The notes: generated from the letters alone by a model not told the origin. DNA of 64,000 nucleotides from Lachnospiraceae bacterium (GCA_022791815.1 JAAVZU010000054.1:1-64000); one strand, 5' to 3'; positions 1-8,377 are shown, numbered from the stretch's first letter. A program made the numbers and translations.

Positions 1-2045
1 GTATTTAAGCGGTCTTTTAATACACTAAAGCGGTCAGATAAATCTTGTGTGGTTTGATAAAAAATCATACAAACAAATTCATCATTTTGAATATGACAAC
101 ATAGTTCATTGTTCTGTTTTGACTCTTCTAAAACTCTAGCAAAATATTTAAGAATTTTATTACCCACCGAAAATCCGTAATTAGCATTAAAAATAGTAAA
201 AGAATTGATATCAAAATAAACAATGGCTACTTTTTGATCAGCAGGCTGCTCTGATAAAATTTGTTCACTTTCAATAATAAATGCTGGGAGTGAGTATAAA
301 CCAGTAAGGGTATCATAATAATTTCGTTTTATATCTTTTTCATCTGTTGATGCAACAGAATAGCGTTTTGGGATGTTGCCATATATTTCAACGCCATTAC
401 CACCTTTTGATTTTATGGTACGAACTGCAACATTGGCACGAAGCAGCATGATTTCAAAGGTGAAATCTTTTGTTTCTTTTGTGGAGAAACAACCAATACT
501 ACAAGATACAGAAAAATCTGGTAAATCTTTTACTTCGATAGCATGTACCATATTACAAATTTCTTGTGCTTTTTTTTCAATATCTTCTTTTGAATGTATT
601 GAAGGTAGAAATACAACAAACTGATCATTATCAATTCTCCCAACCAATTGTGTCGGGAATATATCATTTAGTATAACAGCAGTTTGGGAAAGAATTGTAT
701 CTGCAACCAAACGGCCATAATGATCTGCTAGAATTTTAAAATGATCCAAATCTATTAGCAACAAGGCAGATTGATCTTCTGGAGCTTTTTTTCTTAATAA
801 GGCATCTGATTTTTCTGCAATAGCAGAAGGGTTAAAAAGCTGGGTTAAATCATCCCTGTTTGCTTCCTCTTGTAATTTTAAGAATTGCTGTTTACTTGCA
901 TCGATATCAATTGTTTTACCTATTACCTGGTAAGGAGTTCCAGTATCATCATACATAACAACACCTTGAAGCCGGTACCAGTTATATATGCCAATATGAT
1001 TTTTCATGCGGATTTCCAGCTTGATATTTTTCTTTCCCTGCAGTTTGAAATTGAAGGTGTTAAAAAATGTGGTCTGGTCATCGATATGAATAACATTATT
1101 GTCAGCAAAGTAATTCATACTATCAGTAATAACAGGTTCTTGACTAAAGGAATGGTCAAGATTACCAGAACGGCGAAAAGTGTTATTGTCGATATCATAT
1201 TCCCAAAGTCTTTCGTTTGTTAATTCGGCAAGAATCTGTTGTTTCTGTTGAAATATTTCTAATTGCTTCATATATTTTTTTTGTATTGTCATATCTACAA
1301 TAACACATAAAAATACTGGAATACCATCCTCCGCATCAATTAAGCTGGCATTTAGGTAAGACCAGCGGATTTTACCTGATTTGTGTATAATCCGGTATTC
1401 AATAGAGATTTGGTTTCTGTCACGGATTGCTTTTTTTATGGTATCTTGAATCATAGAAACATCTTCATGATAAAGTGGTCCAATACAGATATTATCAAAC
1501 TTTTCTTCATATTCTAATCTGGAATACCCAGAAATATCAAAGAAAGCATTATTTGCGTAAAGTAATTTGAAATCGCTGCTTCGTATTTTAGCAACTCCGC
1601 CAGGAATGCTGTTTGAAATAATATCTAATTCCAATTTGGACTTTGCTAAATCCTGATAAGATACTTTAGTAGCAGTAATATCAATACAGGAACAAAGATA
1701 AGCAATACGTTGTTCCGCAGCAGTCATTTGCCCTTTGATAAGTAACCAGGAAATGGTGCCGTCTTTCTTGATAACGCGGTATTCAAAACGAAGGGCAGTT
1801 CCCATAGAGAGCTGTCTTGCTACAGAAGCTTTAAAACGCTGGGCATCATCTGGATGAATGCGTGCCAGAGCATTTGTGCCAAAAAGTTCTGTATATTCTT
1901 CTTTGGTGTATCCATGTAGTGTGTAGAAATAATTATTTGCGTAGAGAATAGTCATCTCGCTGTTATATGCTAGTTTTATTAATCCACATTCTGCTTTTTC
2001 TGCCAAAAGGCTTAGCTGATCATTTTGAACTTCTAAATCTTCCAT
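1..2045 (-). CDS. PAS-domain / tandem degenerate GGDEF signalling protein (3' end off window)
   Basis: A continuous - strand frame of 681 codons starts at ATG 2045-2043 behind AGAGGTGA and is still open at the left edge. Residues about 15-130 and 135-260 read as PAS/PAC sensor modules (each ends in '..YRVIKKDGTISW' or '..YRIIHKSGKIRW'-type text), and a third PAS-like segment covers about 260-380. Two GGDEF-type domains follow. The first (about 385-540) begins 'RDDLTQLFN' and the second (from about 590) begins 'YYDTLTGLY'. Where the GGDEF signature belongs, the first has DNDQF and the second QNDEF, so both look catalytically degenerate. The family makes or senses cyclic di-GMP. Degenerate copies usually act as receptors or regulators, so enzymatic activity is doubtful here. 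An EAL domain could follow beyond the edge, but that cannot be seen. No transmembrane segment is evident in the visible part, suggesting a cytosolic sensor. Confidence 0.85.
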   Translation of the reverse strand, partial: MEDLEVQNDQLSLLAEKAECGLIKLAYNSEMTILYANNYFYTLHGYTKEEYTELFGTNALARIHPDDAQRFKASVARQLSMGTALRFEYRVIKKDGTISWLLIKGQMTAAEQRIAYLCSCIDITATKVSYQDLAKSKLELDIISNSIPGGVAKIRSSDFKLLYANNAFFDISGYSRLEYEEKFDNICIGPLYHEDVSMIQDTIKKAIRDRNQISIEYRIIHKSGKIRWSYLNASLIDAEDGIPVFLCVIVDMTIQKKYMKQLEIFQQKQQILAELTNERLWEYDIDNNTFRRSGNLDHSFSQEPVITDSMNYFADNNVIHIDDQTTFFNTFNFKLQGKKNIKLEIRMKNHIGIYNWYRLQGVVMYDDTGTPYQVIGKTIDIDASKQQFLKLQEEANRDDLTQLFNPSAIAEKSDALLRKKAPEDQSALLLIDLDHFKILADHYGRLVADTILSQTAVILNDIFPTQLVGRIDNDQFVVFLPSIHSKEDIEKKAQEICNMVHAIEVKDLPDFSVSCSIGCFSTKETKDFTFEIMLLRANVAVRTIKSKGGNGVEIYGNIPKRYSVASTDEKDIKRNYYDTLTGLYSLPAFIIESEQILSEQPADQKVAIVYFDINSFTIFNANYGFSVGNKILKYFARVLEESKQNNELCCHIQNDEFVCMIFYQTTQDLSDRFSVLKDRLN

Positions 2046-2073
2046 TAAGTTGTCACCTCTCATTTTATTGTGG

Positions 2074-2090
2074 TGTCTGCATAGCAGACA
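2074..2090. promoter_or_regulatory. Palindrome in the PAS/GGDEF gene leader
   Basis: TGTCTGC-ATA-GCAGACA is a 7-bp perfect inverted repeat. It lies about 10 nt downstream of the predicted transcription start of the - strand gene and about 30 nt before its start codon. It could be a repressor operator or a short leader hairpin. The binding factor is unknown. Confidence 0.45.
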
Positions 2091-2104
2091 TAACTGTTTA
2101 TATA

Positions 2105-2133
2105 ATTATAGTATTTTTTTTGTATTTTTTCAA
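2105..2133 (-). promoter_or_regulatory. Sigma-A promoter for the PAS/GGDEF gene
   Basis: Reading the - strand, TTGAAA (2133-2128) and TATAAT (2110-2105) are separated by 17 nt. The start codon is 60 nt downstream of the -10 box. Confidence 0.8.
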
Positions 2134-2228
2134 TAAAATATCACACAGAAACCATAGAAAAAATGTGAAGATTGTTTATAGTTTACACACTTGTATTTTA
2201 CATGGGAATGAAAAGAAAAGGCGTAGTC

Positions 2229-2257
2229 TTGAATAAAGGGGAAGGATTCGTTATAAT
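2229..2257 (+). promoter_or_regulatory. Sigma-A promoter for cysS operon
   Basis: TTGAAT (2229-2234), a 17-nt spacer and TATAAT (2252-2257) lie 60 nt upstream of the cysS ATG. The leader is too short to hold a T-box. Confidence 0.75.
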
Positions 2258-2316
2258 GTAAAGTAATGGGTTCTTTTAGAAATGTATAGTAACCATTTAA
2301 GAAGGAGGGTTTCACA

Positions 2317-3726
2317 ATGAAGATTTATAATACATTGACCAAAAAAAAGGAAGAATTTATTCCTATAGAGGAGGGAAAGGTCCGTATGTATGTTTGTGGA
2401 CCAACAGTTTATAATTACATTCATATTGGCAATGCAAGACCGATGATTGTATTTGATACTGTTCGACGTTATATGGAATATAAGGGATATGAAGTAAACT
2501 ATGTATCAAATTTTACAGATGTAGATGATAAGATTATTAAGAAAGCGATAGAGGAAGGTGTAGAAGCAGAAGAGATATCAGAAAGATATATTCAGGCAGT
2601 GAAAGAAGATATGGAAGCTCTGAATATCAAACCTGCAACAAAAAATCCAAAGGCAACAGAAGAAATTGATGGCATGATAGAGATGATTCAAAAATTGATA
2701 GAAAAAAAGTATGCCTATGAAAAGAATGGTTCAGTTTATTTTCGTACCAGAAGTTTTCCAGAATATGGAAAATTATCAAAGAAAAACGTTGATGAGTTAG
2801 AAGCGGGGCATAGAGATATTAAAGTGGCTGGAGAAGAAGAAAAAGAAGATTCTTTGGACTTTGTACTTTGGAAACCGAAAAAAGAAGGAGAACCTTTTTG
2901 GGAATCTCCTTGGAGTGAAGGAAGACCTGGATGGCATATTGAATGCTCTGTAATGAGCCGGAAATATTTAGGAGATCAGATTGATATTCATGCAGGTGGT
3001 GAGGACTTAATTTTTCCACACCATGAAAATGAAATTGCCCAGAGTGAAGCTGCAAATGGTATAGAATTTTCAAGATATTGGATGCATAATGGTTTCCTAA
3101 ATATCAATAACAAGAAGATGTCCAAATCAGAAGGCAATTTTTTTACAGTAAGAGAAATTGGTGAGAAATATCCGTTTGAGGTGCTGCGGTTTTTTATGCT
3201 TAGTGGAGCACATTACCGAATGCCTCTTAATTTTAGCCAGGATTTAATGGAATCAGCAAAAAGTAGTTTAGGGCGAATCAAGATAGCTATGGAACGTCTT
3301 GAGGATATTGTGGAGAAAGGCAATGTAGGAGAGATATCTAAAGAGGAGCAAGTAACGCTAGAATCCCTTCATAATCATGTGAAGCGGTTTGAGGCTGCTA
3401 TGGAGGATGATTTTAACACAGCAGATGCTGTATCTGTGATTTTTGAAATGGTAAAATTAGTAAATATTGCATTTAATATGGAAAGCAGTAAAGCAGCAGT
3501 AGAAGAAGGAAAAAATATACTAAGCCAGTTATTGGATGTTCTTGGCATAAAGGCAGGAAAAGAAAAAGAGATATTAGATGCCCAGATTGAGAATCTAATA
3601 GCCAGAAGGGAAGAAGCAAGAAAGAATAAAGACTTTGCTAAAGCAGATGAAATCAGGGATATTTTGTCTGAGAAGGGAATTATTTTAAAGGATACCAGAG
3701 AGGGTGTAAAATGGACGAGAGCGTAA
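2317..3726 (+). CDS. cysS: Cysteine-tRNA ligase
   Basis: This cytosolic class I synthetase charges tRNA-Cys using cysteine and ATP. The 469-residue length is normal for CysRS. Visible signatures are the HIGH-type 'HIGN' (residues 36-39), the zinc ligand Cys27 in 'MYVCGPT', the second zinc-site region 'WHIECSVMS' and 'GGEDLIFPHHENE', and the KMSKS loop 'NKKMSKSEGN'. The C-terminal helical tRNA-binding region ends in a 'KDFAKADEIRD' segment typical of the family. The ATG has a strong AAGGAGGG ribosome binding site. It leads a three-gene operon. The stop codon lies inside the start of mrnC (16-nt overlap), which suggests translational coupling. Confidence 0.97.
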   Translation: MKIYNTLTKKKEEFIPIEEGKVRMYVCGPTVYNYIHIGNARPMIVFDTVRRYMEYKGYEVNYVSNFTDVDDKIIKKAIEEGVEAEEISERYIQAVKEDMEALNIKPATKNPKATEEIDGMIEMIQKLIEKKYAYEKNGSVYFRTRSFPEYGKLSKKNVDELEAGHRDIKVAGEEEKEDSLDFVLWKPKKEGEPFWESPWSEGRPGWHIECSVMSRKYLGDQIDIHAGGEDLIFPHHENEIAQSEAANGIEFSRYWMHNGFLNINNKKMSKSEGNFFTVREIGEKYPFEVLRFFMLSGAHYRMPLNFSQDLMESAKSSLGRIKIAMERLEDIVEKGNVGEISKEEQVTLESLHNHVKRFEAAMEDDFNTADAVSVIFEMVKLVNIAFNMESSKAAVEEGKNILSQLLDVLGIKAGKEKEILDAQIENLIARREEARKNKDFAKADEIRDILSEKGIILKDTREGVKWTRA

Positions 3727-4193
3727 AAAAACAGATAAAAATAGGAGATTTAGCAGAGGATATCCGTAGAGAATATGGGATATCCTCGAAGGATCCTAAA
3801 CAATATTCACCTCTTACCCTTGCATACATCGGAGATGGAATTTATGATTTGGTAATTCGTACTATTGTGGTAGAACAGGGAAATGCCAGAGTGAACCAAC
3901 TTCATAATTATGTAAGCAGTATAGTGAAGGCAGGGGCACAGGCACAGGTGGTAAGAGAAATAGAGCCATTGTTATCAGAGGAAGAAATGGGAATTTACAG
4001 ACGTGGCAGAAATGCGAAGTCTTATACTATGGCAAAGAATGCCAGTGTGGCTGAATATCGTATGGCAACTGGGTTGGAGGCTCTGATGGGATATTTATAT
4101 CTGCTTGGGCGTATGGACCGGATTTTGGAGTTAATAGAAGCAGGGCTTTCCGATTCTGCTATACTACATAGAAACAAAAAAAGGAGAAAATAA
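3711..4193 (+). CDS. mrnC: Mini-ribonuclease III
   Basis: This is a short RNase III-like enzyme with only the catalytic domain. In Bacillus, Mini-III matures the ends of 23S rRNA. The sequence has the family core 'LTLAYIGDGIYDLVIR', with acidic residues Asp42 and Asp46, and the downstream 'RRGRNAKSYTMAKNA' block. At 160 residues it has no room for a double-stranded-RNA-binding domain, as expected for the family. It overlaps the end of cysS and is followed 2 nt later by rlmB. The cysS-mrnC-rlmB order is a common Firmicute arrangement. Confidence 0.93.
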   Translation: MDESVKKQIKIGDLAEDIRREYGISSKDPKQYSPLTLAYIGDGIYDLVIRTIVVEQGNARVNQLHNYVSSIVKAGAQAQVVREIEPLLSEEEMGIYRRGRNAKSYTMAKNASVAEYRMATGLEALMGYLYLLGRMDRILELIEAGLSDSAILHRNKKRRK

Positions 4194-4195
4194 AA

Positions 4196-4942
4196 ATGCA
4201 TAATGAAGAACTTACTATCGAAGGCAGGAATGCAGTAATTGAGGCATTTCGTTCTGGAAAATCAATTGACCGCCTTTTTATACTAGATGGTTGTCAAGAT
4301 GGTCCGATTAAAACAATTTTGAGAGAGGCAAAAAAAGGAGATACCATTCTGAATTTTGTGAAGAAGGAAAGATTGGATCAATTATCCAATACAGGAAAGC
4401 ACCAGGGAGTTATTGCCTATGCAGCTGCATATGAGTATTCAGAAATAGAAGATATGTTTTCATTAGCCGAAGAAAAGGGCGAACCGCCATTTCTTATTCT
4501 GCTTGATAATATTGAGGATCCCCACAATCTTGGAGCTATTATCCGTACGGCAAACCAAGCAGGAGCACATGGGGTGATTATCCCCAAAAGGCATGCAGTT
4601 GGCTTGACAGCAACAGTTGCCCGAACCTCTGCAGGAGCCTTAAACTATACACCAGTTGCCAAAGTTACTAATATGGCAAATACCATTGAACAACTAAAAG
4701 AAAAAGGTGTATGGTTTGTTTGTGCAGATATGGATGGAGAAGTAATGTATGATTTAGATTTGACAGGACCAATTGGTTTGGTAATTGGAAATGAAGGAGA
4801 AGGAGTTGGAAGATTAGTTAAAGAAAAGTGTGATTTTGTAGCTAAGATTCCTATGAAGGGAGATATTGACTCACTGAATGCATCTGTGGCTATGGGAGTT
4901 CTATCTTATGAAATTGTTAGGCAGAGAATAAACAAAGGTTAA
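4196..4942 (+). CDS. rlmB: 23S rRNA (guanosine-2'-O)-methyltransferase RlmB-type (SpoU/TrmH family)
   Basis: This SPOUT-fold enzyme transfers a methyl group from S-adenosylmethionine to a ribose 2'-hydroxyl of rRNA. Residues 1-85 form the substrate-binding domain ('IEGRNAVIEAFRSGK'). The catalytic domain carries motif 1 'LDNIEDPHNLGAIIRTA' (about 102-118), motif 2 'GLVIGNEGEGVG' (about 199-210) and motif 3 'IPMKGDIDSLNASVAMG' (about 222-238). The 248-residue length fits. It starts 2 nt after mrnC with the ribosome binding site AAAGGAGA inside the mrnC tail, and it closes the operon. The exact target nucleotide (G2251 by analogy) is inferred from the family. Confidence 0.93.
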   Translation: MHNEELTIEGRNAVIEAFRSGKSIDRLFILDGCQDGPIKTILREAKKGDTILNFVKKERLDQLSNTGKHQGVIAYAAAYEYSEIEDMFSLAEEKGEPPFLILLDNIEDPHNLGAIIRTANQAGAHGVIIPKRHAVGLTATVARTSAGALNYTPVAKVTNMANTIEQLKEKGVWFVCADMDGEVMYDLDLTGPIGLVIGNEGEGVGRLVKEKCDFVAKIPMKGDIDSLNASVAMGVLSYEIVRQRINKG

Positions 4943-4958
4943 TGTATTAAGTTTAAAT

Positions 4959-5018
4959 ATAGGAGTTCTATACATTGTGAATAAAAATGAAAACACAATA
5001 TATGGAACTCTAGTTTTA
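4959..5018 (+). terminator. Putative terminator of the cysS-mrnC-rlmB operon
   Basis: An imperfect long stem (TAGGAGTTCTATACATTGTG paired with CACAATATATGGAACTCTA, loop about 14 nt) is followed by AGTTTTATT. It begins 17 nt after the rlmB stop codon. Confidence 0.6.
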
Positions 5019-5094
5019 TTATGGAAACCTTTAAAAGGTAATAAAATAAGAAGATTGGATAAATTGAAAAGCCTGATTAAAGAGAAGAATAAGA

Positions 5095-5133
5095 AAAAGG
5101 CATATACGCAATAAAAATCGTATATGCCTTTTG
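5095..5133. terminator. Bidirectional terminator next to tRNA-Thr
   Basis: AAAAAGGCATATACG and CGTATATGCCTTTT form a 14-bp perfect stem with a 10-nt loop. The stem has a T tract on each strand. On the - strand it sits just past the tRNA 3' end. Confidence 0.8.
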
Positions 5134-5138
5134 TAATA

Positions 5139-5211
5139 AGCTGTTAACGAGACTCGAACTCGTGACCTCCACATTACCAATGTGACGCTCTACCACCTGA
5201 GCTATAACAGC
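5139..5211 (-). tRNA. tRNA-Thr (anticodon GGT)
   Basis: The - strand folds as a standard cloverleaf. The acceptor stem GCTGTTA pairs with TAACAGC, the D arm reads AGCTCAGGTGGTAGAGC, and the anticodon loop TTGGTAA gives GGT. The T arm is CGAGTTCGAGTCTCG. The discriminator base is T and the CCA end is not encoded. It decodes ACC and ACU threonine codons. It has its own promoter and terminator, so it appears to be transcribed alone. Confidence 0.95.
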
Positions 5212-5261
5212 AGATATGTGTAAAATTTTTCAAAATGAATTTCTATATCTCACAGTTCTGA

Positions 5262-5291
5262 ATTATATCACACGCAATAATACATTGTCAA
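5262..5291 (-). promoter_or_regulatory. Promoter for tRNA-Thr
   Basis: On the - strand, TTGACA (5291-5286) and an extended -10 TGATATAAT (TATAAT at 5267-5262) are spaced 18 nt apart, about 50 nt upstream of the tRNA. Confidence 0.8.
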
Positions 5292-5401
5292 TAGTTTTTT
5301 TGTTGGCTGGTTATCTGAAAATGAAAAATGTTAGTAACAGAGAGGGTATCGTATTGTTAAAAATGTTAACAGTTTCTTAATATATTTTCTATACATTTTA
5401 T

Positions 5402-5430
5402 TTGGAATTATTCTAAGAATATGCTACAAT
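5402..5430 (+). promoter_or_regulatory. Promoter for the coiled-coil gene pair
   Basis: TTGGAA (5402-5407), 17 nt, TACAAT (5425-5430) with an upstream TG (extended -10). It lies 130 nt before the first gene. The rest of the 5212-5559 gap shows no gene. Confidence 0.65.
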
Positions 5431-5559
5431 AAGATATTAGTGGAGAGAGTGTTAATATAGATACTTTTTCCAGTAATTATAGAAGAATAAGTGTATCCGA
5501 TTTGTTAGATAAGGTATTAGATTTTTAAGATACGAAAGAAAGAAAAAGGGGAAAGTGAT

Positions 5560-6648
5560 ATGGCAAACGAGATAAAAGCAGAATTTGAAACCTATGTACA
5601 ACAGCTTGCAGAGACGATTTGCAAGGAAATCTATTTAGAAGATTTAAAAGCTCTTTGTAATACTTATACAGAACAATTAGAAGGATGTAAGAATTTATAT
5701 AAGGAGCATATAGAGGGTAATAAAGAATTACAGAACCAGAATGGTGAAAATTTAGAAAAGCTTACATCCGTCAATAAGATGTTAGAAGAGAATTTACAAG
5801 CTATTCAGGCTAAGATGGTATCTTTTGAGAATGAATATGAGAATATCTTAAAAGAATATTCTACAAAAGTTTTTGAAATCAATGATGAGATGAGAGAAGC
5901 TTTCTTGAGTAAATTCTTAGATGTAATAGAAGTTTCCAAAGATGGGCTGACAAAAGAATTAGATTTATACCATAAGAATATTTCAAAGAGTTTAGAAGCA
6001 GCTCTTACAGAGGAAGGCATTCAAAAGTTTATTGTTCAAATGGAGGCTAGTACAGCTAAAATTTCCGAAAGTCTGGAATTTATTCAGGGAGGATATCAGG
6101 AGGTTTTTGAACAATATAGTGCTAAAGTTGGTGCATATGGAGATAAGGAACAGGAACGTTTCCGTAATATTGTAGAAAATACTACCAGAGAAGGAATGAA
6201 ATATTTCAAAGAATGTATAGATAGAGCGGTAGAAGAACAGAAACATATGCTGGAAGATAGGATGGCAAGCAGTGATGTGCAGAAGTTAGAAAAAGATATT
6301 GCTATTATGAGTAAGGATATGAAAGAAATGCAAAAATCATACGAGAATAAACTTAGCCTTATGATTAAGATTTTAGAGAAAGATGAGAAAGTAAAATTAA
6401 GACTTGAAAAGGAAAGCAAAATAGAAAAGAAATATTTGTTTTGTCTAGTAGTAGTTAATATTGTTTTGTTATTTTTCACTGGAATTACGCTTCTTTCTGC
6501 AGAACCCTGGACGGTGTTAGGAATAGTTCCTACAACAATTGCACTAGTATTGCTTATTTGTATTGTTCTATATATGGTATTTTTTAGAAGTAAGAAAGCT
6601 CTGTCAACCTCAGCAAAAAAGATAAGCAAGGAGAATAACAAAGAATAA
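5560..6648 (+). CDS. Coiled-coil protein with two C-terminal membrane segments, unknown function
   Basis: I do not recognise a named family. The first 290 residues are rich in Glu, Lys, Gln and Leu in heptad-like spacing with almost no proline, predicting long coiled coils. Two hydrophobic segments follow at about residues 292-312 ('YLFCLVVVNIVLLFFTGI') and 318-342 ('VLGIVPTTIALVLLICIVLY'), then a short Lys/Ser-rich tail. The predicted topology is a large soluble coiled coil anchored by a C-terminal membrane hairpin with both ends on the same side. The ribosome binding site is AAAAAGGGGA. The next gene starts 17 nt later, so the two are probably co-transcribed. The membrane-plus-coiled-coil design resembles the gene at 40796, but I see no clear sequence homology by eye. 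Confidence 0.8.
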   Translation: MANEIKAEFETYVQQLAETICKEIYLEDLKALCNTYTEQLEGCKNLYKEHIEGNKELQNQNGENLEKLTSVNKMLEENLQAIQAKMVSFENEYENILKEYSTKVFEINDEMREAFLSKFLDVIEVSKDGLTKELDLYHKNISKSLEAALTEEGIQKFIVQMEASTAKISESLEFIQGGYQEVFEQYSAKVGAYGDKEQERFRNIVENTTREGMKYFKECIDRAVEEQKHMLEDRMASSDVQKLEKDIAIMSKDMKEMQKSYENKLSLMIKILEKDEKVKLRLEKESKIEKKYLFCLVVVNIVLLFFTGITLLSAEPWTVLGIVPTTIALVLLICIVLYMVFFRSKKALSTSAKKISKENNKE

Positions 6649-6665
6649 GAAAGCAGGAAAATAAC

Positions 6666-7769
6666 ATGGAAGATAGAATCTTAAAAAAGTTGACAGATAT
6701 GACAGATAATATATATGCTTCCATAAAGGGGCAAGTGTGTAATGGATATTTTGCCATATGGAATCCAAGATTTCAGGAATTGCATAAAGTTATGGAAGTA
6801 TTGCTTTCGGAGTATGATAGATATACAAAAGGACTGGTTTTACAAAAACAATATGAACAGTTTCAGTCTTTTGAGAAGAATTGTAGTCGTTTAGAGGAAG
6901 AAGTTTTTATTCATGGAGATTTTGGTAAGATGGAACAAATTCAAAAAAATCTTACACAATCTTTTCAAGAGATATATGAAGAGTTACAATTTGCAATTTT
7001 ATGTTATGAATCAATAGAAGAGAAAATACAGAAAATTGTTGTTTTAGAAGGAGAGTTTGAAGAGTTAACCCAGCCTTTGGTAGAAGATTATAAGTTGAAA
7101 ATCCAAAATCGAATTCAACAAAATATTGCTAAAGTCCAACAATTTGACCAGTTACCTAAAGAAGAAAAATCAGATTTTATTACTCATGTAATATTGTTTG
7201 ATGAAGGGAAATTAGAAAACCAGCTTTTAGGCTATTTGAATGAGAACGAAAGAAAAGTAGAAGATGCTTTTGTAAATTTGGAGTATACAGTAGCTATTTC
7301 TAAAAAAGACATGACAGAAGAGGCATGTAGAGAATATATAGAAAAGTATCGTCTAAAGGCTCAAAAAAAGAATCCCAAGGAGTTTAGTACAAGTCGTCAG
7401 CTTATGGATGCAAGTGAATTGGGAGATAAGTTTGAGACATGGTTTAATAGTTTAATTGGAAAGGAATCTTCAGTTGGTAAACTGATAAAAGAAGATAATA
7501 AGGTTTTTGACCTGCCAATAGAAGAAAGAATGTTTGAAGCGATTGAGGGAGTGATTGACAGTAATCTTGGAGTTTTGAATATGAAAGATATGATTGCTGC
7601 ATATCAAGAAGAATGTTTGGAGTTGAAAGAACAATTTTTCCAAGAATTTTATGGTGAATATGAGGAAGTACAAAATTTAATGAAAATTGTAGAAAAGGCA
7701 AATCAGATTTTTCCTAAGTGGAGTATCAGAGATGTAAGTATAGCAGATATTATACTGGGCGATTATTGA
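6666..7769 (+). CDS. Acidic, helix-rich protein of unknown function, partner of the preceding gene
   Basis: No family is recognised. The 367-residue product is acidic and strongly helical, with no signal peptide or membrane segment. Heptad-like stretches occur at about 60-160 and 205-240. A less charged C-terminal part has 'GVLNMKDMIAAYQEECLEL' and ends 'SIADIILGDY'. It follows the membrane coiled-coil gene by 17 nt with the ribosome binding site GCAGGAAAA. Its role is probably linked to that gene, for example as a cytosolic partner, but this is inferred from position only. Confidence 0.78.
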   Translation: MEDRILKKLTDMTDNIYASIKGQVCNGYFAIWNPRFQELHKVMEVLLSEYDRYTKGLVLQKQYEQFQSFEKNCSRLEEEVFIHGDFGKMEQIQKNLTQSFQEIYEELQFAILCYESIEEKIQKIVVLEGEFEELTQPLVEDYKLKIQNRIQQNIAKVQQFDQLPKEEKSDFITHVILFDEGKLENQLLGYLNENERKVEDAFVNLEYTVAISKKDMTEEACREYIEKYRLKAQKKNPKEFSTSRQLMDASELGDKFETWFNSLIGKESSVGKLIKEDNKVFDLPIEERMFEAIEGVIDSNLGVLNMKDMIAAYQEECLELKEQFFQEFYGEYEEVQNLMKIVEKANQIFPKWSIRDVSIADIILGDY

Positions 7770-7874
7770 TAATATATATTGAGAAGAGATTGTATCACAA
7801 GTCTATTATTTCCAGCCTGTACAGCATCTCTGTGAAATAAAAAAGTATTTCTAAGAAGTAAGGAAGTGATGTGT

Positions 7875-8099
7875 ATGGTAAGGAAAAAAATATGCTGTGG
7901 AATACTTTTGATGATGTTGTTGTCATTAACTGCTTGCGGAAAAACAAATAAAACATCTGAGGTATCCATAGAATATCCACAAGGCAGGGCTTGGCGAACT
8001 GAGCAGAGAAACAACAGAAGGCATTGGCAGGGACATGACCATCATAGTTTGGGAAGAATGAATCATAATCATTATTGTAATGATTATTGCAGGTCATGA
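7875..8099 (+). CDS. Small putative lipoprotein, possibly frameshifted
   Basis: ATG 7875 sits 8 nt after AAGGAAG and encodes 74 residues. A short basic N-terminus and hydrophobic core lead to the lipobox LTAC-G, so the Cys would be lipid-modified at the membrane's outer face. After about residue 35 the sequence turns into an unusual run rich in His, Arg, Asn and Trp, as expected from reading out of frame. The alternative frame gives 'HKAGLGELSRETTEGIGRD' and, after a stop, a hydrophobic 'IIIIIVMIIAG' segment followed by basic residues. I suspect a decayed gene. Function unknown. Confidence 0.5.
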   Translation: MVRKKICCGILLMMLLSLTACGKTNKTSEVSIEYPQGRAWRTEQRNNRRHWQGHDHHSLGRMNHNHYCNDYCRS

Positions 8100-8150
8100 T
8101 CAATGTAAGTTTTTGAGAAGAAGACAAAAAAAGACAACAATTAGTGAATG

Positions 8151-8203
8151 AAAGTGTCAATTACGAAGGTGTAAACTGGGCTGTAATTGGCACTTTTGTT
8201 TAT
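8151..8203 (+). terminator. Rho-independent terminator
   Basis: AAAGTGTCAATTAC (8151-8164) pairs with GTAATTGGCACTTTT (8183-8197), followed by a T-rich stretch. It ends the unit containing the coiled-coil pair and small lipoprotein. Confidence 0.75.
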
Positions 8204-8279
8204 TATGACGTTCATGTTGCATAGAAATGCAGATATCTGGTAGGTTAAATGTAAGTATGTGTATACTCTTATAAAAAAC

Positions 8280-8307
8280 TTGCACTATTTTAGGAAGAGA
8301 TTATAAT
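8280..8307 (+). promoter_or_regulatory. Promoter for the P-type ATPase operon
   Basis: TTGCAC (8280-8285), 16 nt, TATAAT (8302-8307), 70-100 nt upstream of the ATPase start. Confidence 0.6.
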
Positions 8308-8377
8308 AAAAGGTAAGATTATTAGGTAAGATAAATATAATAAGTTTAACGATTTAACAGTAAACTGTAACAGAAAA

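Noticed and set aside
1-42. Direct repeat of GACCGCTT 19 nt apart (on the - strand)
   Set aside because: Both copies are within a coding frame and encode Asp-Arg-Phe/Leu by normal codons; no further copies follow.
2258-2316. T-box leader for cysS
   Set aside because: Only about 55 nt separate promoter and gene, with no specifier stem, no AGGGUGG-type T-box sequence and no terminator.
5805-6641. Long - strand frames opposite the coiled-coil gene
   Set aside because: They mirror codon bias of the AT-rich + strand gene, have no ribosome binding sites and no recognisable domains.
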